The position numbers were made by a program, and so were the translations under genes. Positions 1 to 8,417 of a DNA stretch of 64,000 bases are shown here, piece after piece. The DNA is from Aquisalimonas lutea (GTDB lineage: Bacteria; Pseudomonadota; Gammaproteobacteria; Nitrococcales; Aquisalimonadaceae). The DNA lies in the NCBI RefSeq assembly GCF_030409225.1, contig NZ_JAUFPK010000001.1:1710733-1774732 (forward strand). The letters are read 5' to 3'. The number at the start of each line of letters is the position of its first letter. The first letter of the stretch is position 1. Below the pieces are notes generated by a model. The model did not search any database. It was not told the origin of the DNA and saw only the letters and a list, made by a program, of their open reading frames with translations.

Positions 1-544
1 TTGCCCTGGCAATGGCCGCCTTTTCGTCAGTGGATACCGTGCCGATCACTGTTGCGCCAAGCGAGGACGCCCACTGGCACACAAGTACGCCGACGCCGCC
101 GGCGGCGGCCTGGATCAGTACCGTGTCGGAGTCGGAGACCGAGTGGACGTCACGGACCAGGCACTTCGCTGTCATGCCGCGAAGCAGACTGGCCGCTGCC
201 GTGTGATCGTCAACGGACGGGGGCAGTTTGACCAGGCGGTCGGCGTCGATTAGGCGTGCCTGGCAGTAGCTGCCGCTTACCGATGCGTAGCCGACGCGAT
301 CGCCGGGGACGAGATGGGTAACACCATCTCCGACCTCCTCAACGACGCCGACACCTTCCCTTCCCGGAATGAACGGAAGGGGCGTGGCATACAAGCCGCT
401 CCGGTAGTAGACGTCCGCGAAGTTGCAGCCAATGGCCGTGTGGCGTACGAAGACTTCGCCCGCATCGGGGTGGCCCACGCGAATCGGCTCCCACTTCAGA
501 ACATCCGGCTCGCCCGGTTGGTGTACGCGGATCGCGTAATGCAT
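1..544 (-). CDS. NADPH:quinone oxidoreductase / zinc-independent alcohol dehydrogenase family protein, 3' part outside window
   Basis: About 181 N-terminal residues are present, beginning MHYAIRVHQPGEPDVL. The GroES-like fold is followed by the start of a Rossmann domain: IPGREGVGVVEEVGDGV near residue 60 and the AAAGGVGV nucleotide-binding turn near residue 155. The region lacks the GHE zinc-ligand pattern of zinc alcohol dehydrogenases (here GRE), as in QorA-type quinone reductases, which reduce quinones or enones with NADPH. The gene follows the TRAP binding protein on the same strand after 83 bp that hold a strong hairpin, so it is probably the last gene of that leftward unit. Its exact substrate cannot be read from sequence. 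It is cut by the window edge, not visibly broken. Confidence 0.85.
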   Translation of the reverse strand, partial: MHYAIRVHQPGEPDVLKWEPIRVGHPDAGEVFVRHTAIGCNFADVYYRSGLYATPLPFIPGREGVGVVEEVGDGVTHLVPGDRVGYASVSGSYCQARLIDADRLVKLPPSVDDHTAAASLLRGMTAKCLVRDVHSVSDSDTVLIQAAAGGVGVLVCQWASSLGATVIGTVSTDEKAAIARA

Positions 545-576
545 GGCGCATGGCCCTGTTTGCTCGCAAGGCGATT

Positions 577-609
577 GCCCGGAGTCCAGGAAATGCCGGG
601 ACTCCGGGC
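577..609 (-). other. Intergenic hairpin between binding-protein gene and quinone reductase gene
   Basis: An 11-bp perfect stem (577-587 with 599-609, arm GCCCGGAGTCC) encloses an 11-nt loop. No T-run follows on the minus strand, so this is more like an mRNA-stability or attenuating structure than a classical terminator. Its place right after a TRAP binding-protein gene fits the usual need to make more of that subunit. Confidence 0.6.
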
Positions 610-627
610 GTGAACGGCCGAACTGCT

Positions 628-1629
628 TTAGTCTTCCTGCATCCCCCGGATTTCCTCGACCAGACCCTCGCGCCAGAGGTCACCTTCGAATTCCTGGTAG
701 ACGTCTTTCGACAGCTCCCGGAACGCCGGACGGTTCGGGATCGTGACCTGCATTCCGGCTTCGAGCATTGTGTTCAGCTGGCGCTCTTCACGATCCTGGC
801 CTTCACGCGTGATCATCTCGCCGGCCTTCTCGACTTCATCCACGACGATGTCGCGGTGTTCCTCCGAAAGGTTCTGCCAGGTTCTTTCGGAGGCATACCA
901 GCCGTACAGGGAGCGCACGTGATTACTGAACGCGAAGTAGTCGGTTACCTCGAAGAACTTGCTGGGAACAGTGACGTCAAGGCCGTTATCCTGGCCTTCG
1001 ACGACTCCCTGGCGCAGAGACATGTAGAGCTCGTTGAACGCGATGGGCGTGGGCTCCATGCCCCAGGCCTCGAACGTGGCGATGGATACCGGGTTGGGCA
1101 GTACCCGAATCTTGATTCCTTCGGCATCCTCCGGTCCGAAAATCGGTCCTTCGGTGGTGTTGATCGAGCGCGGTGCCCGATCACCTCGGACCGCAAGAAC
1201 GCGAATCCCCTTCTCTTCACGGAGGCGTTCGTACATCGGGGCGAACACGTCGGAGTTATAGATCCTCCGGGCAGCGTCCTGCGACTCAAAGAGGTAGGGG
1301 ACTTGACCGACGAAGAACTCTTCGTGGCCGTCGACGTAGCCGAGCAGTGAGACATCGACGAAGCTCATGTCCATGGTTCCCTGGCTCAGCTCCTGCCATG
1401 TCTGTCCGACGTCGCCCAACTGACCGGCGGGATATACTTGTACGTCGATTTCGCCGTCAGTGCGTTCCCTTACCGCGTCTGCAAACTGATTGATCGCGTC
1501 GTTCTCCAGAGAGTTCTCTGCGAACACGTGGCCGAAACGCACGGTGGTCTCGGCGCTTGCGGTGAGTGGCGTGAACACCGTCGTGGCGGTCACCAGGGCA
1601 ATGCCCAGGCTCAGATTTCGTAGATGCAT
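628..1629 (-). CDS. TRAP transporter periplasmic substrate-binding protein (DctP family)
   Basis: A 333-residue protein with a Sec signal peptide (about residues 1-26, ending TASAE) and a DctP-family body starting TTVRFGHVFAENS. Family landmarks include IKIRVLPNPVSIATFEAWG, which contains the conserved arginine that usually salt-bridges the substrate carboxylate, then PIAFNELYMSLRQGVVEGQDNG. In TRAP systems this soluble protein captures an organic acid and delivers it to the QM membrane pair. It sits 39 bp downstream of the large permease gene on the same strand. The acid is unknown; the neighbouring acyl-CoA and enolase-superfamily enzymes suggest it feeds that pathway. Confidence 0.95.
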   Translation of the reverse strand: MHLRNLSLGIALVTATTVFTPLTASAETTVRFGHVFAENSLENDAINQFADAVRERTDGEIDVQVYPAGQLGDVGQTWQELSQGTMDMSFVDVSLLGYVDGHEEFFVGQVPYLFESQDAARRIYNSDVFAPMYERLREEKGIRVLAVRGDRAPRSINTTEGPIFGPEDAEGIKIRVLPNPVSIATFEAWGMEPTPIAFNELYMSLRQGVVEGQDNGLDVTVPSKFFEVTDYFAFSNHVRSLYGWYASERTWQNLSEEHRDIVVDEVEKAGEMITREGQDREERQLNTMLEAGMQVTIPNRPAFRELSKDVYQEFEGDLWREGLVEEIRGMQED

Positions 1630-1668
1630 GGTTTCTCCTCCAATTACTCGCAGTGATGTACAGGCCGG

Positions 1669-2955
1669 CTACCGTGCGAGCTGCGGCAGCCAGAGGATGA
1701 GCTTGGGAAACACGGTGCACACGAGCAGCACGCCGACCAGTGCCAGGAAGAACGGCATGACGCGACGAATGACCTGTTCGACAGGCAGGCGTGCGACCGA
1801 CGCGGTGATGAACAGATTGAGCCCCACGGGCGGGGTCAGTAGACCGATCATCAGATTGAGCACGACGATGAGGCCGAAATGCACGAGATCGATGCCGGCG
1901 GCCTCGACAATCGGCAACAGAATCGGCATGAAGATAACCATCGCGGGCAACGGCTCGAACACGCATCCCACGATGAGCAGCACGACATTGATCACGAGCA
2001 GGAGCTGTACTTGCCCCAGGCCGAGCCCTTCCACGAAATCCCCGAGCGTGGGGCCGACCTGAAGTACAGTCATTCCCCACGCGAAGGTCGCGGCGGTTGC
2101 CAGCGTGATGAGGATGACCCCTGAGGTGACGGCGGCGCTGCCGAAGACGTCGGGCAGGTCGCGCAGTGTTAGCTGGCGGTTGACGAAGAATGCGACGACT
2201 ACCGCATAGGCTGCGGCGATGGCAGCAATCTCGGTCACCGTGGCAATGCCCGTGACAATTCCCCCGATGACAAAGGCGGGCATGGCCATGGCGAGGAAGC
2301 CATCGAGCAAGACGCGCCCGCCTTTGGCAAACGGAATGGCCTCCATGGACGGCTGGCCCTCGCGCACCGCTTTCCAATAGCAGATGGCCAGCAGGGCAAT
2401 GCCCATGAACAACCCCGGAATAACGCCCGCAAGGAAGAGTTCGCCCACGGAGACGTTGGCCAGGACGCCGAAGACGATGAAGGGGATGCTCGGCGGTATG
2501 ATCGGACCGATCGTGGCAGCGCTGCCGATCAACGCGGCGGAGTAGGCCGGATCGTAGCCGTCGCGGCGCATGGCGGGCAGCAACACCGATGCCGTGCCGC
2601 TGGCGTCGGCGACGGCCGAGCCCGACACACCCGCCATCATCATGTTGATTAACACCCCGACCATGGCGAGGCCGCCCCGGAGCCCCCGGATGACCAAACG
2701 CGCAATCTCAAGGAGTTGCTGCGTGATCCCACCGCGGTTCATCAGCTCGCCGGTCAGGATGAATAGCGGGATTGCTGCGAGCTCGGTGCCGGTGATTCCC
2801 TCAAGCATGCTTCGAGGGGCCACCGAGAGCAGGGAGAAGTCGCCGTAGACCATCATGATGATGATGACGCCGACAGCCGCCATGACGAGCCAGATTTCCA
2901 GACCCAAGAGCGTGAGGGCGAAGAAGATACCGAAGCCGATGGCCGCATCGATCAT
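1669..2955 (-). CDS. TRAP transporter large permease subunit (DctM family)
   Basis: A 428-residue, highly hydrophobic protein starting MIDAAIGFGIFFALTLL. It has the length and features of the 12-13 helix DctM subunit, including FILTGELMNRGGI, GSAVADASGTASVL and PPSIPFIVFGVLANVS, seen in the ion-coupled translocation domain. The open frame extends further upstream, but the ATG at 2955 overlaps the end of the small permease gene by 4 bp and gives the family N-terminus, so I chose it. Together with the small subunit and the binding protein it forms a sodium- or proton-driven organic acid importer. Confidence 0.95.
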   Translation of the reverse strand: MIDAAIGFGIFFALTLLGLEIWLVMAAVGVIIIMMVYGDFSLLSVAPRSMLEGITGTELAAIPLFILTGELMNRGGITQQLLEIARLVIRGLRGGLAMVGVLINMMMAGVSGSAVADASGTASVLLPAMRRDGYDPAYSAALIGSAATIGPIIPPSIPFIVFGVLANVSVGELFLAGVIPGLFMGIALLAICYWKAVREGQPSMEAIPFAKGGRVLLDGFLAMAMPAFVIGGIVTGIATVTEIAAIAAAYAVVVAFFVNRQLTLRDLPDVFGSAAVTSGVILITLATAATFAWGMTVLQVGPTLGDFVEGLGLGQVQLLLVINVVLLIVGCVFEPLPAMVIFMPILLPIVEAAGIDLVHFGLIVVLNLMIGLLTPPVGLNLFITASVARLPVEQVIRRVMPFFLALVGVLLVCTVFPKLILWLPQLAR

Positions 2956-3473
2956 GACCGGGTCCTCGTCCGAATGCGGCTGTGTAGTAGCAGGCCCTCC
3001 AGTACGAGCATTGCCACGAGTGCGACGGGAAGCGCCAGGTAGACGAGCCCCTTGGTGAAGGCGACTCCTCCTATGGAAGCATCGAAGCCGGTCATGACCG
3101 CGGCCTTCGAGGCGATGAGGAAGACGACCATCGTCGCGATGCGGATCACCCAGATGCCGCTGCGCACGGCTACCCGAAGGACGCTCGGCATCCAATCGAC
3201 AAACAGGGAAAAGCGGAGATGGCTCGCACTCGCTACGGCCGCAACCGCACCCAGGAAGACCATCCACACCTGGAGCAGGATCGTGACCCCGGGGATGGAG
3301 GCCTGGAGATAGCTGGTCCCCGGCACGTACCGCATGATCGTTCCCGCAAGCATGACGAGAAAAACGCCCAACAGGCAGGTGCCGGCAAGATGGCGGAACA
3401 CTCCGCCGATCTTGTTTGCGACAGGACTTGCGGGGATGGACGTCGCCTCCTGCTGTTGCAGTGGCTCAACCAT
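2952..3473 (-). CDS. TRAP transporter small permease subunit (DctQ family)
   Basis: A 173-residue protein with four predicted membrane helices (around residues 32-50, 65-85, 105-125 and 140-163). This is the size and topology of DctQ subunits, which scaffold the large permease. The segment ASASHLRFSLFVDWMP matches the family pattern in which a conserved polar stretch follows helix 2. It is the first gene of the leftward unit and is followed by the large permease with a 4-bp overlap, implying translational coupling. The divergent promoter and operator region lies just upstream. Confidence 0.92.
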   Translation of the reverse strand: MVEPLQQQEATSIPASPVANKIGGVFRHLAGTCLLGVFLVMLAGTIMRYVPGTSYLQASIPGVTILLQVWMVFLGAVAAVASASHLRFSLFVDWMPSVLRVAVRSGIWVIRIATMVVFLIASKAAVMTGFDASIGGVAFTKGLVYLALPVALVAMLVLEGLLLHSRIRTRTRS

Positions 3474-3698
3474 GGTTCTCTCCTCCCACGATGTGCTTTG
3501 CCGTTGTCCCGCTGCTCACCCACACAGATGAACTTGTCGTACCCGAAACTTCGCAGCCATTAGATGTGTGTGCTTTCAAATGGCCTGGCTGAGCTGCATG
3601 TACCGGGCCGCCGCCCCTATCGCGCTTGGTGCCCCGTGCTACGTCATCCACGTTCGCTTGAGCTGCTCGCACGTGGTGATGGGCTTGTGCGCGAATGC

Positions 3699-3733
3699 TT
3701 CATTATGTGTGGGTAAATATTTTGAATAATGAA
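3699..3733. promoter_or_regulatory. Inverted repeat TTCATTAT-N19-ATAATGAA in divergent promoter region
   Basis: Perfect 8-bp arms (3699-3706 and 3726-3733) separated by 19 bp in the AT-rich centre of the 356-bp gap between the TRAP genes and the enolase-superfamily gene. It may be a second regulator-binding site or part of the rightward promoter. I could not place a convincing -35/-10 pair for the rightward operon. Confidence 0.4.
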
Positions 3734-3744
3734 AGTATAGTTGC

Positions 3745-3778
3745 AACATAGGCCATCTTATGTTCGACTGTCAACATA
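3745..3778. promoter_or_regulatory. Three-half-site operator and probable leftward promoter of the catabolic island
   Basis: Three copies of the same hexamer alternate in orientation with exactly 8 bp between them: AACATA (3745-3750), TATGTT (3759-3764), AACATA (3773-3778). Read leftward, TTGACA at 3774-3769 and TATGTT at 3750-3745 are 18 bp apart and make a plausible sigma-70 promoter for the TRAP genes, so the operator overlaps it. IclR-family PcaU uses a palindrome plus one further repeat, and an IclR gene lies in the rightward operon, which makes it the obvious candidate ligand. The rest of the 3474-3829 gap shows no gene. Confidence 0.6.
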
Positions 3779-3829
3779 GGATTATCGGTAGGTGGCGTAG
3801 AAAACAGGGCGGAACGAGGGGAAGCACGC

Positions 3830-4921
3830 ATGCGCGTGACGGATATGGACCTTGCAGCGGTCGACCTTCCACTGGAGCGGCCGCTACGCACCGCGATTCA
3901 CGACATTCGGAGCGTGTCGTGCTTGCTCGTGACATTGCGGACCGACGACGGGCTGACGGGCGAAGGATATGCCTTCTGTTTCGGTATGGAGCGGCTTCGG
4001 GCCATCGCTGCAGTTGTCGAGAGCCTGCGGCCTGTGGTGGTAGGGCAGGACCCGCTGCAGCCGGAAGCCCTCTGGCAGAAGCTCTTCCATTCCCTCCACT
4101 TCTTCGGTCAGAGCGGCTTGTCTGCAATCGCGATGACGCCCATCGATGTGGCGTGCTGGGACCTTGTGGGCAAGATGGCCGGGCAGCCCCTGTACCGGCT
4201 GTTTGGCGCGTATCGGGATCGTGTGCCCGCGTACGCCAGCGGAGGGCTGTGGCTGTCGTCTGATACCGACGAGCTGCAGGCGGAGTCCAAAGCGTTTGTC
4301 GAGCAAGGCTTCCACAGGGTGAAGCTGCGCCTCGGATCAGGTCGGTGGCAGGACGACATGGCCCGCATCGAGGCAGTCCGGGAGGCGATTGGCCCGCATG
4401 TAGGGTTGATGGTTGATGCAAACCAGGGGTTGACCCAGGACGCCGCCTTGCGCTTGGGCCGCGCACTGGATGACTACGAGCTGATCTGGTTCGAGGAGCC
4501 GGTTCCAACCTGGAATGATGCAGCCAGTGCCGCTGTTGCCGCCGCAATTGATACGCCGTTGGCGAGCGGCGAGAGCGAGTACCTGCGATACGGGTTGCGA
4601 CGCCAAATCGAGAACCGATCCGCTGACATCCTCATGCCGGACCTGCAGCGCATGGGGGGCTACAGCGAGTTCCTCAAGGCGGTCGGCCTCATGTCTGCCT
4701 ACGACATGCGGTTCTCACCCCACATCTTCACCGAGCACAGCCTGCACCTGGTGGCCAGTTCGCCGAACGCACTCTATGTCGAGCATATGCCCTGGTTCGG
4801 GGCGCTCTTTCAGGAAGACTTGACGCTGGACGCCCAGGGCGCCTTTGCCCTGCCGGAGCGTCCAGGTGTCGGGTTCAACTTCGACTGGGAGGGCCTCGAC
4901 TCCCACAGAGTTGCCCTTTAA
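3830..4921 (+). CDS. Mandelate racemase / muconate lactonizing enzyme family protein (enolase superfamily)
   Basis: A 363-residue enolase-superfamily enzyme with an N-terminal capping domain (about 1-125) and a TIM barrel. The mandelate-racemase-subgroup residues are visible. The second-strand motif is K165-L-R167; metal ligands are D196 (VDAN), E222 (FEEP) and E248 (GES); the His-Asp dyad is D271 and H298 (FSPH); E318 follows. These enzymes abstract a proton alpha to a carboxylate, causing racemisation or dehydration of hydroxy acids or sugar acids. The KxR rather than KxK motif leaves the specificity open. It is first in the rightward operon, with a GAGGGGAAG ribosome-binding site, 14 bp before the acyl-CoA dehydrogenase gene. 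Confidence 0.9.
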   Translation: MRVTDMDLAAVDLPLERPLRTAIHDIRSVSCLLVTLRTDDGLTGEGYAFCFGMERLRAIAAVVESLRPVVVGQDPLQPEALWQKLFHSLHFFGQSGLSAIAMTPIDVACWDLVGKMAGQPLYRLFGAYRDRVPAYASGGLWLSSDTDELQAESKAFVEQGFHRVKLRLGSGRWQDDMARIEAVREAIGPHVGLMVDANQGLTQDAALRLGRALDDYELIWFEEPVPTWNDAASAAVAAAIDTPLASGESEYLRYGLRRQIENRSADILMPDLQRMGGYSEFLKAVGLMSAYDMRFSPHIFTEHSLHLVASSPNALYVEHMPWFGALFQEDLTLDAQGAFALPERPGVGFNFDWEGLDSHRVAL

Positions 4922-4935
4922 GTGGAGACGACGCT

Positions 4936-6102
4936 ATGGATTTTCAGCTGAATCCGGATCAACGGGCGTTGCAGGATGCTGCGCGGCGATTCGCCCAGAA
5001 CGAACTGCCGGAGCTAGCCCGGGAGCTGGAACGCACCAATGAGCCCGTACCGAAGGCTTGGTTGCGACGCTACGCCGAGCAGGGGTTCCTCGGGGTCAAC
5101 CTGCCAGTGGAGCTGGGCGGGCTGGGACTAAGCAACCTGGATGCCATGATCGTGCTTGAGGAGTTCGCCAAGATCTCCGTGGCGGTTGCCTTCCCCGTCT
5201 TCGAGAGTGTCTCGGGGCCCATCCACGGGATTGCCGAGCTTGGTGAGCCGGCGTTGGCGAAACCCCTTTGCAACGCGGTTTGCCAGGGTGAAAGCGTCGT
5301 CGCGGTGAGCATGTCGGAGCCGAATGCCGGTACGGCGTTGACGGATCTCACGACACGGGGGCGTATCGAAGGCGACGAGATCGTCCTGAACGGCCAGAAG
5401 CGGTGGTGCAGTGGCGGAGGGCATGCCGATGGCTACTTCGTTTATTGTCGTCTTTCGGAGGATCGCGGGGCAAAAGGCATTGGTGCTGTCTATGTGGAGG
5501 GGGATCGGGACGGGCTGAGTTTCGGGCCGCCGGAAGAGCTTATGGGCTTTCGGGGTGTTCCGAGCGCGGATATCTTCCTCGACGATGTCCGTGTCCCGCG
5601 GGACCATCTGATCGTGCCGGCCGGCGGGTTTCGCCAGCTCATGGAAGTGTTCGACCTCGAGCGCTGCGGAAACGCCACCATGAGTGTCGGCCTGGGGGCC
5701 GCCGCGCTGGATCAGGCGCTGGCATACGTCCAGGAGCGGCAGCAGTTCGGCAAGCCCATCGCGGACTTTCAGGCGGTGCAGCTGCGGCTCGCGGAGATGG
5801 CGATGCAGGTCGAGGCGGCACGCCTTTTGGTCTGGCGGGCCCTCGCCGGCAGTGGAGGCGGGCATCAACTGCCCTCGCTTGCAGACACCAGCCTGGCCAA
5901 GTGCTTCGCCAACGAAATGGTGCGCGATGTATGCGGGCAGACGGTGCAGATCATGGGCGGCTACGGCTACCACAAGGAATACGAGGCCGAGCGCCGGTTT
6001 CGTGACTCCTGGGGATGGGGTATCGCCGGTGGCACCATCGACATACAGAAAGTCAATATTGCGTCCTCTTTGATCGGTCGGCGATTCAACCAGCGGAGTT
6101 GA
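4936..6102 (+). CDS. Acyl-CoA dehydrogenase family protein
   Basis: A 388-residue FAD enzyme of usual family length that oxidises an acyl-CoA to the 2-enoyl-CoA and passes electrons to ETF. Signatures include VVAVSMSEPNAGTALTD (flavin and substrate site), the beta domain ending FLDDVRVPRDHL, and QTVQIMGGYGY. The usual catalytic glutamate of the YEGT motif is absent: that place reads GIAGGT (residues 362-367). A DLER segment places E242 where isovaleryl-CoA dehydrogenase and long-chain enzymes carry their base instead. I infer a branched or unusual acyl-CoA substrate. The stop codon is followed after two bases by the CoA-transferase start. Confidence 0.93.
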   Translation: MDFQLNPDQRALQDAARRFAQNELPELARELERTNEPVPKAWLRRYAEQGFLGVNLPVELGGLGLSNLDAMIVLEEFAKISVAVAFPVFESVSGPIHGIAELGEPALAKPLCNAVCQGESVVAVSMSEPNAGTALTDLTTRGRIEGDEIVLNGQKRWCSGGGHADGYFVYCRLSEDRGAKGIGAVYVEGDRDGLSFGPPEELMGFRGVPSADIFLDDVRVPRDHLIVPAGGFRQLMEVFDLERCGNATMSVGLGAAALDQALAYVQERQQFGKPIADFQAVQLRLAEMAMQVEAARLLVWRALAGSGGGHQLPSLADTSLAKCFANEMVRDVCGQTVQIMGGYGYHKEYEAERRFRDSWGWGIAGGTIDIQKVNIASSLIGRRFNQRS

Positions 6103-6104
6103 GC

Positions 6105-7310
6105 ATGGGGGATGCGACGAAAACAACAACGGGCTCCGGCGGGCCGCTTGCCGGGATTCGCGTGCTCGACCTTTCCCGGGTGCTGGCCGGCCCCTGGACG
6201 ACCCAGTGCCTGGCGGATCTCGGCGCTGAGGTGCTTAAGGTCGAGCGGCCCGGAGAGGGCGACGAGACACGAAGCTGGAGTCCGCCGTACATGGACGGCC
6301 TGGCTGCTTATTACACGTGCGCCAACCGCAGCAAGAAGAGCTTGTGCCTGGATCTCAAATCGGACGAGGGCAGGCAGCGGGCCCAGGAACTCGCCCGACA
6401 CGCGGACATTCTGGTGGAGAACTACCGGGCGGGCACCCTGGAGCGGTACGGCCTCGGGGTCGAGGCACTACACGAGATCAACCCTCAGCTCATCTATTGC
6501 TCCATTTCCGGCTACGGCCGTACCGGTCCCAATGCCGACAGGGCTGGCTACGACTACGTGATCCAGGCGGAAAGCGGGCTGATGTCGGTGACCGGATTTC
6601 CCGACGGGCCCCCGACCAAGGTGGGTGTTGCCGTTTCGGATCTGTTCGCGGGGTTCTACGCTACCCAGTCGATCATCGCGGCACTGTATGAGCGCGAGCG
6701 AACAAAACAGGGCCGGTTTCTCGATGTGGCCCTGTTTGACTGCCAACTGGCCGCCCTCGCCAACGTCGCGGCCAACGCCATGGCCACGGGCGAGCCATCT
6801 CCGCGCTATGGCAATGGGCACCCCAATGTTGTGCCGTATGATGTGATTGAGGCCTCGGATGGACCGATGGTGGTGGCTGTCGGGAATGACCGCCAGTTCC
6901 AGATATTGTGCGAGGGCGTGCTCGAGGCACCGGAGTTGGCGCAAGATCCTGGGTTTCGGACCAATACGGCGCGACTGGCCAACCGCGAGCGGTTGCTGCC
7001 GGAGCTGCGGTCACGTTTCGCACAGGCGAGCCGTGCGCATTGGGAGCAACGCATGGCGGAGTATGGATTGCCGGCAGGAGCGCTGCGCAATGTCGACGAA
7101 GCCTTGAACTCGCCCCAGGTCCGCGCCCGGTCATTGATTCATACCTTTGCCAACCGCGACAGTACGCCCGGGATGAATCCCATCAAGGTGATCAAGTATC
7201 CGATCCCCATGGATGACGCCTCGAATGCGATGACGCCACCTCCGCAGTTGGGTGAGGGAGGAGAAGAGCTGGCCCGGCGGTGGATGGCAGAGAGCACCGA
7301 CGATGGATAA
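6105..7310 (+). CDS. Class III CoA-transferase (CaiB/BaiF family)
   Basis: A 401-residue protein starting MGDATKTTTGSGGPLAGIRVLD. Family hallmarks are the N-terminal GIRVLDLSRVLAGPWTTQ, the LGAEVLKVERPG-GD stretch, the KKSLCLDLKSDEGR turn, and GYDYVIQA containing D150, the expected catalytic aspartate. Such enzymes move CoA between acyl-CoA donors and carboxylic acids. The ATG at 6105 is chosen over an upstream in-frame start because it begins just after the acyl-CoA dehydrogenase stop, with the CGGAG site inside that gene's end. In context it probably activates the imported acid for the dehydrogenase. Confidence 0.93.
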   Translation: MGDATKTTTGSGGPLAGIRVLDLSRVLAGPWTTQCLADLGAEVLKVERPGEGDETRSWSPPYMDGLAAYYTCANRSKKSLCLDLKSDEGRQRAQELARHADILVENYRAGTLERYGLGVEALHEINPQLIYCSISGYGRTGPNADRAGYDYVIQAESGLMSVTGFPDGPPTKVGVAVSDLFAGFYATQSIIAALYERERTKQGRFLDVALFDCQLAALANVAANAMATGEPSPRYGNGHPNVVPYDVIEASDGPMVVAVGNDRQFQILCEGVLEAPELAQDPGFRTNTARLANRERLLPELRSRFAQASRAHWEQRMAEYGLPAGALRNVDEALNSPQVRARSLIHTFANRDSTPGMNPIKVIKYPIPMDDASNAMTPPPQLGEGGEELARRWMAESTDDG

Positions 7311-7353
7311 TGGTCATCCTGGCACGTGAACGGCGGCGGAATCAGGAGCCGAA

Positions 7354-8178
7354 ATGGCGGACAACACAAGCAGTGCGGCATTCAAGACGGAACAGCCACC
7401 GAGCGGAACGCTGGCGCGCGGCCTCGCGATTCTCAGAACGGTTCTGGATGCCGCGCAGCCGTTGGCATTGGCCGATATCGCCGCCGCAACACAGCTCGAT
7501 CTGAGCACGACACACAGGCTGGCGCGCACGCTTGAAGACAACGGGTACCTGGTGCGCATCGGCAGCTCCAAGCGCTATGCCGCGTCGCCCCAGGCGCTAG
7601 AGCCGCTGCCGGTCATGCACCCCATCCAGCAGCTTCGGCGCGAGGCCCGATCGATCATCGAGGGCCTGGCGAGCCGCCTGCGTGAGACCGTGGTTCTCGT
7701 GCTTTACCTGGACACGGAACGCATGGTCGTCGATATCGCCCAGAGCCAGGGTTCCCTTGCGCCCTATTACAACACCTGGCTGAACGGGCCCTTGCACGGG
7801 TCTGGCTCCGGGAAAGCGCTGCTGCTGAGCCTCTCGCCGAAGGAGCGCAATGAGCTTCTCGGGAAGGAGCCTTATCCTGCTGTAACGCCGTATACGCTGA
7901 CGTCACACGAGGCGCTGGAAGCGGATCTCGCTGCATCGAAAGCGAGGGGCTTCGTTTCGACCCGGGATGAGCATTACGTCGGTCTCAGCGCTGTCGCGGC
8001 AAACGTCCCGACATGGCACGGCAAGAGTACGGGGTGCCTGGTGGTGACCGGGCATACACGGGACTTGGACGCCGAACGGATCGCCAGCGTCGGTGAGGAA
8101 CTGGCCCGTGTGTCCGGGCTGATGCTGTATCAGGCTCCCAGTCTTAAGGCCGCGGCCCAGAGCCTCGGAAACTGGTGA
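7354..8178 (+). CDS. IclR family transcriptional regulator
   Basis: A 274-residue regulator with an N-terminal winged helix-turn-helix (about residues 20-80; ALADIAAATQLDLSTTHRLARTLEDNGYL) and a C-terminal IclR effector-binding domain (ETVVLVLYLDTERMVVD, then GPLHGSGSGKALLLSL). IclR proteins bind small carboxylates or aromatic acids and control catabolic genes as activators or repressors. It lies inside the rightward operon, 43 bp after the CoA-transferase. The probable target is the three-half-site operator between the two arms. Autoregulation through the operon promoter is then likely. Confidence 0.94.
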   Translation: MADNTSSAAFKTEQPPSGTLARGLAILRTVLDAAQPLALADIAAATQLDLSTTHRLARTLEDNGYLVRIGSSKRYAASPQALEPLPVMHPIQQLRREARSIIEGLASRLRETVVLVLYLDTERMVVDIAQSQGSLAPYYNTWLNGPLHGSGSGKALLLSLSPKERNELLGKEPYPAVTPYTLTSHEALEADLAASKARGFVSTRDEHYVGLSAVAANVPTWHGKSTGCLVVTGHTRDLDAERIASVGEELARVSGLMLYQAPSLKAAAQSLGNW

Positions 8179-8225
8179 AGGGGGCGGAGCGCGTACCCAT
8201 TGAGGTAACCGGAGGAAACAGAGAC

Positions 8226-8417
8226 ATGCCGATCGTGAACATTACGCTGATCAAGGGCCGCACCAGGGAACAGAAAAACAACATGTACCGCGAAGTGACC
8301 GAGGCGATACACCGCACAACCGGAGCCCCGGCGGACAAGGTCCGGATCATTGTCAATGAGGTCGAGCCCGAGCATTTCGCAGTCGGTGGTGAGGCGAAGG
8401 GCGGGCCGTCGTCATGA
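8226..8417 (+). CDS. 4-oxalocrotonate tautomerase family small enzyme
   Basis: A 63-residue protein, the typical length for the family, beginning MPIVNITLIKGRTREQK. Removal of Met1 would expose the catalytic Pro1, and the Arg of LIKGR corresponds to the conserved Arg11 of 4-oxalocrotonate tautomerase. These hexameric enzymes catalyse keto-enol tautomerisation, or decarboxylation or hydration in some relatives. A strong GGAGG site precedes the ATG. The gene overlaps the next one by 4 bp (ATGA), suggesting that its product acts directly before or after the ThDP enzyme. Confidence 0.9.
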   Translation: MPIVNITLIKGRTREQKNNMYREVTEAIHRTTGAPADKVRIIVNEVEPEHFAVGGEAKGGPSS

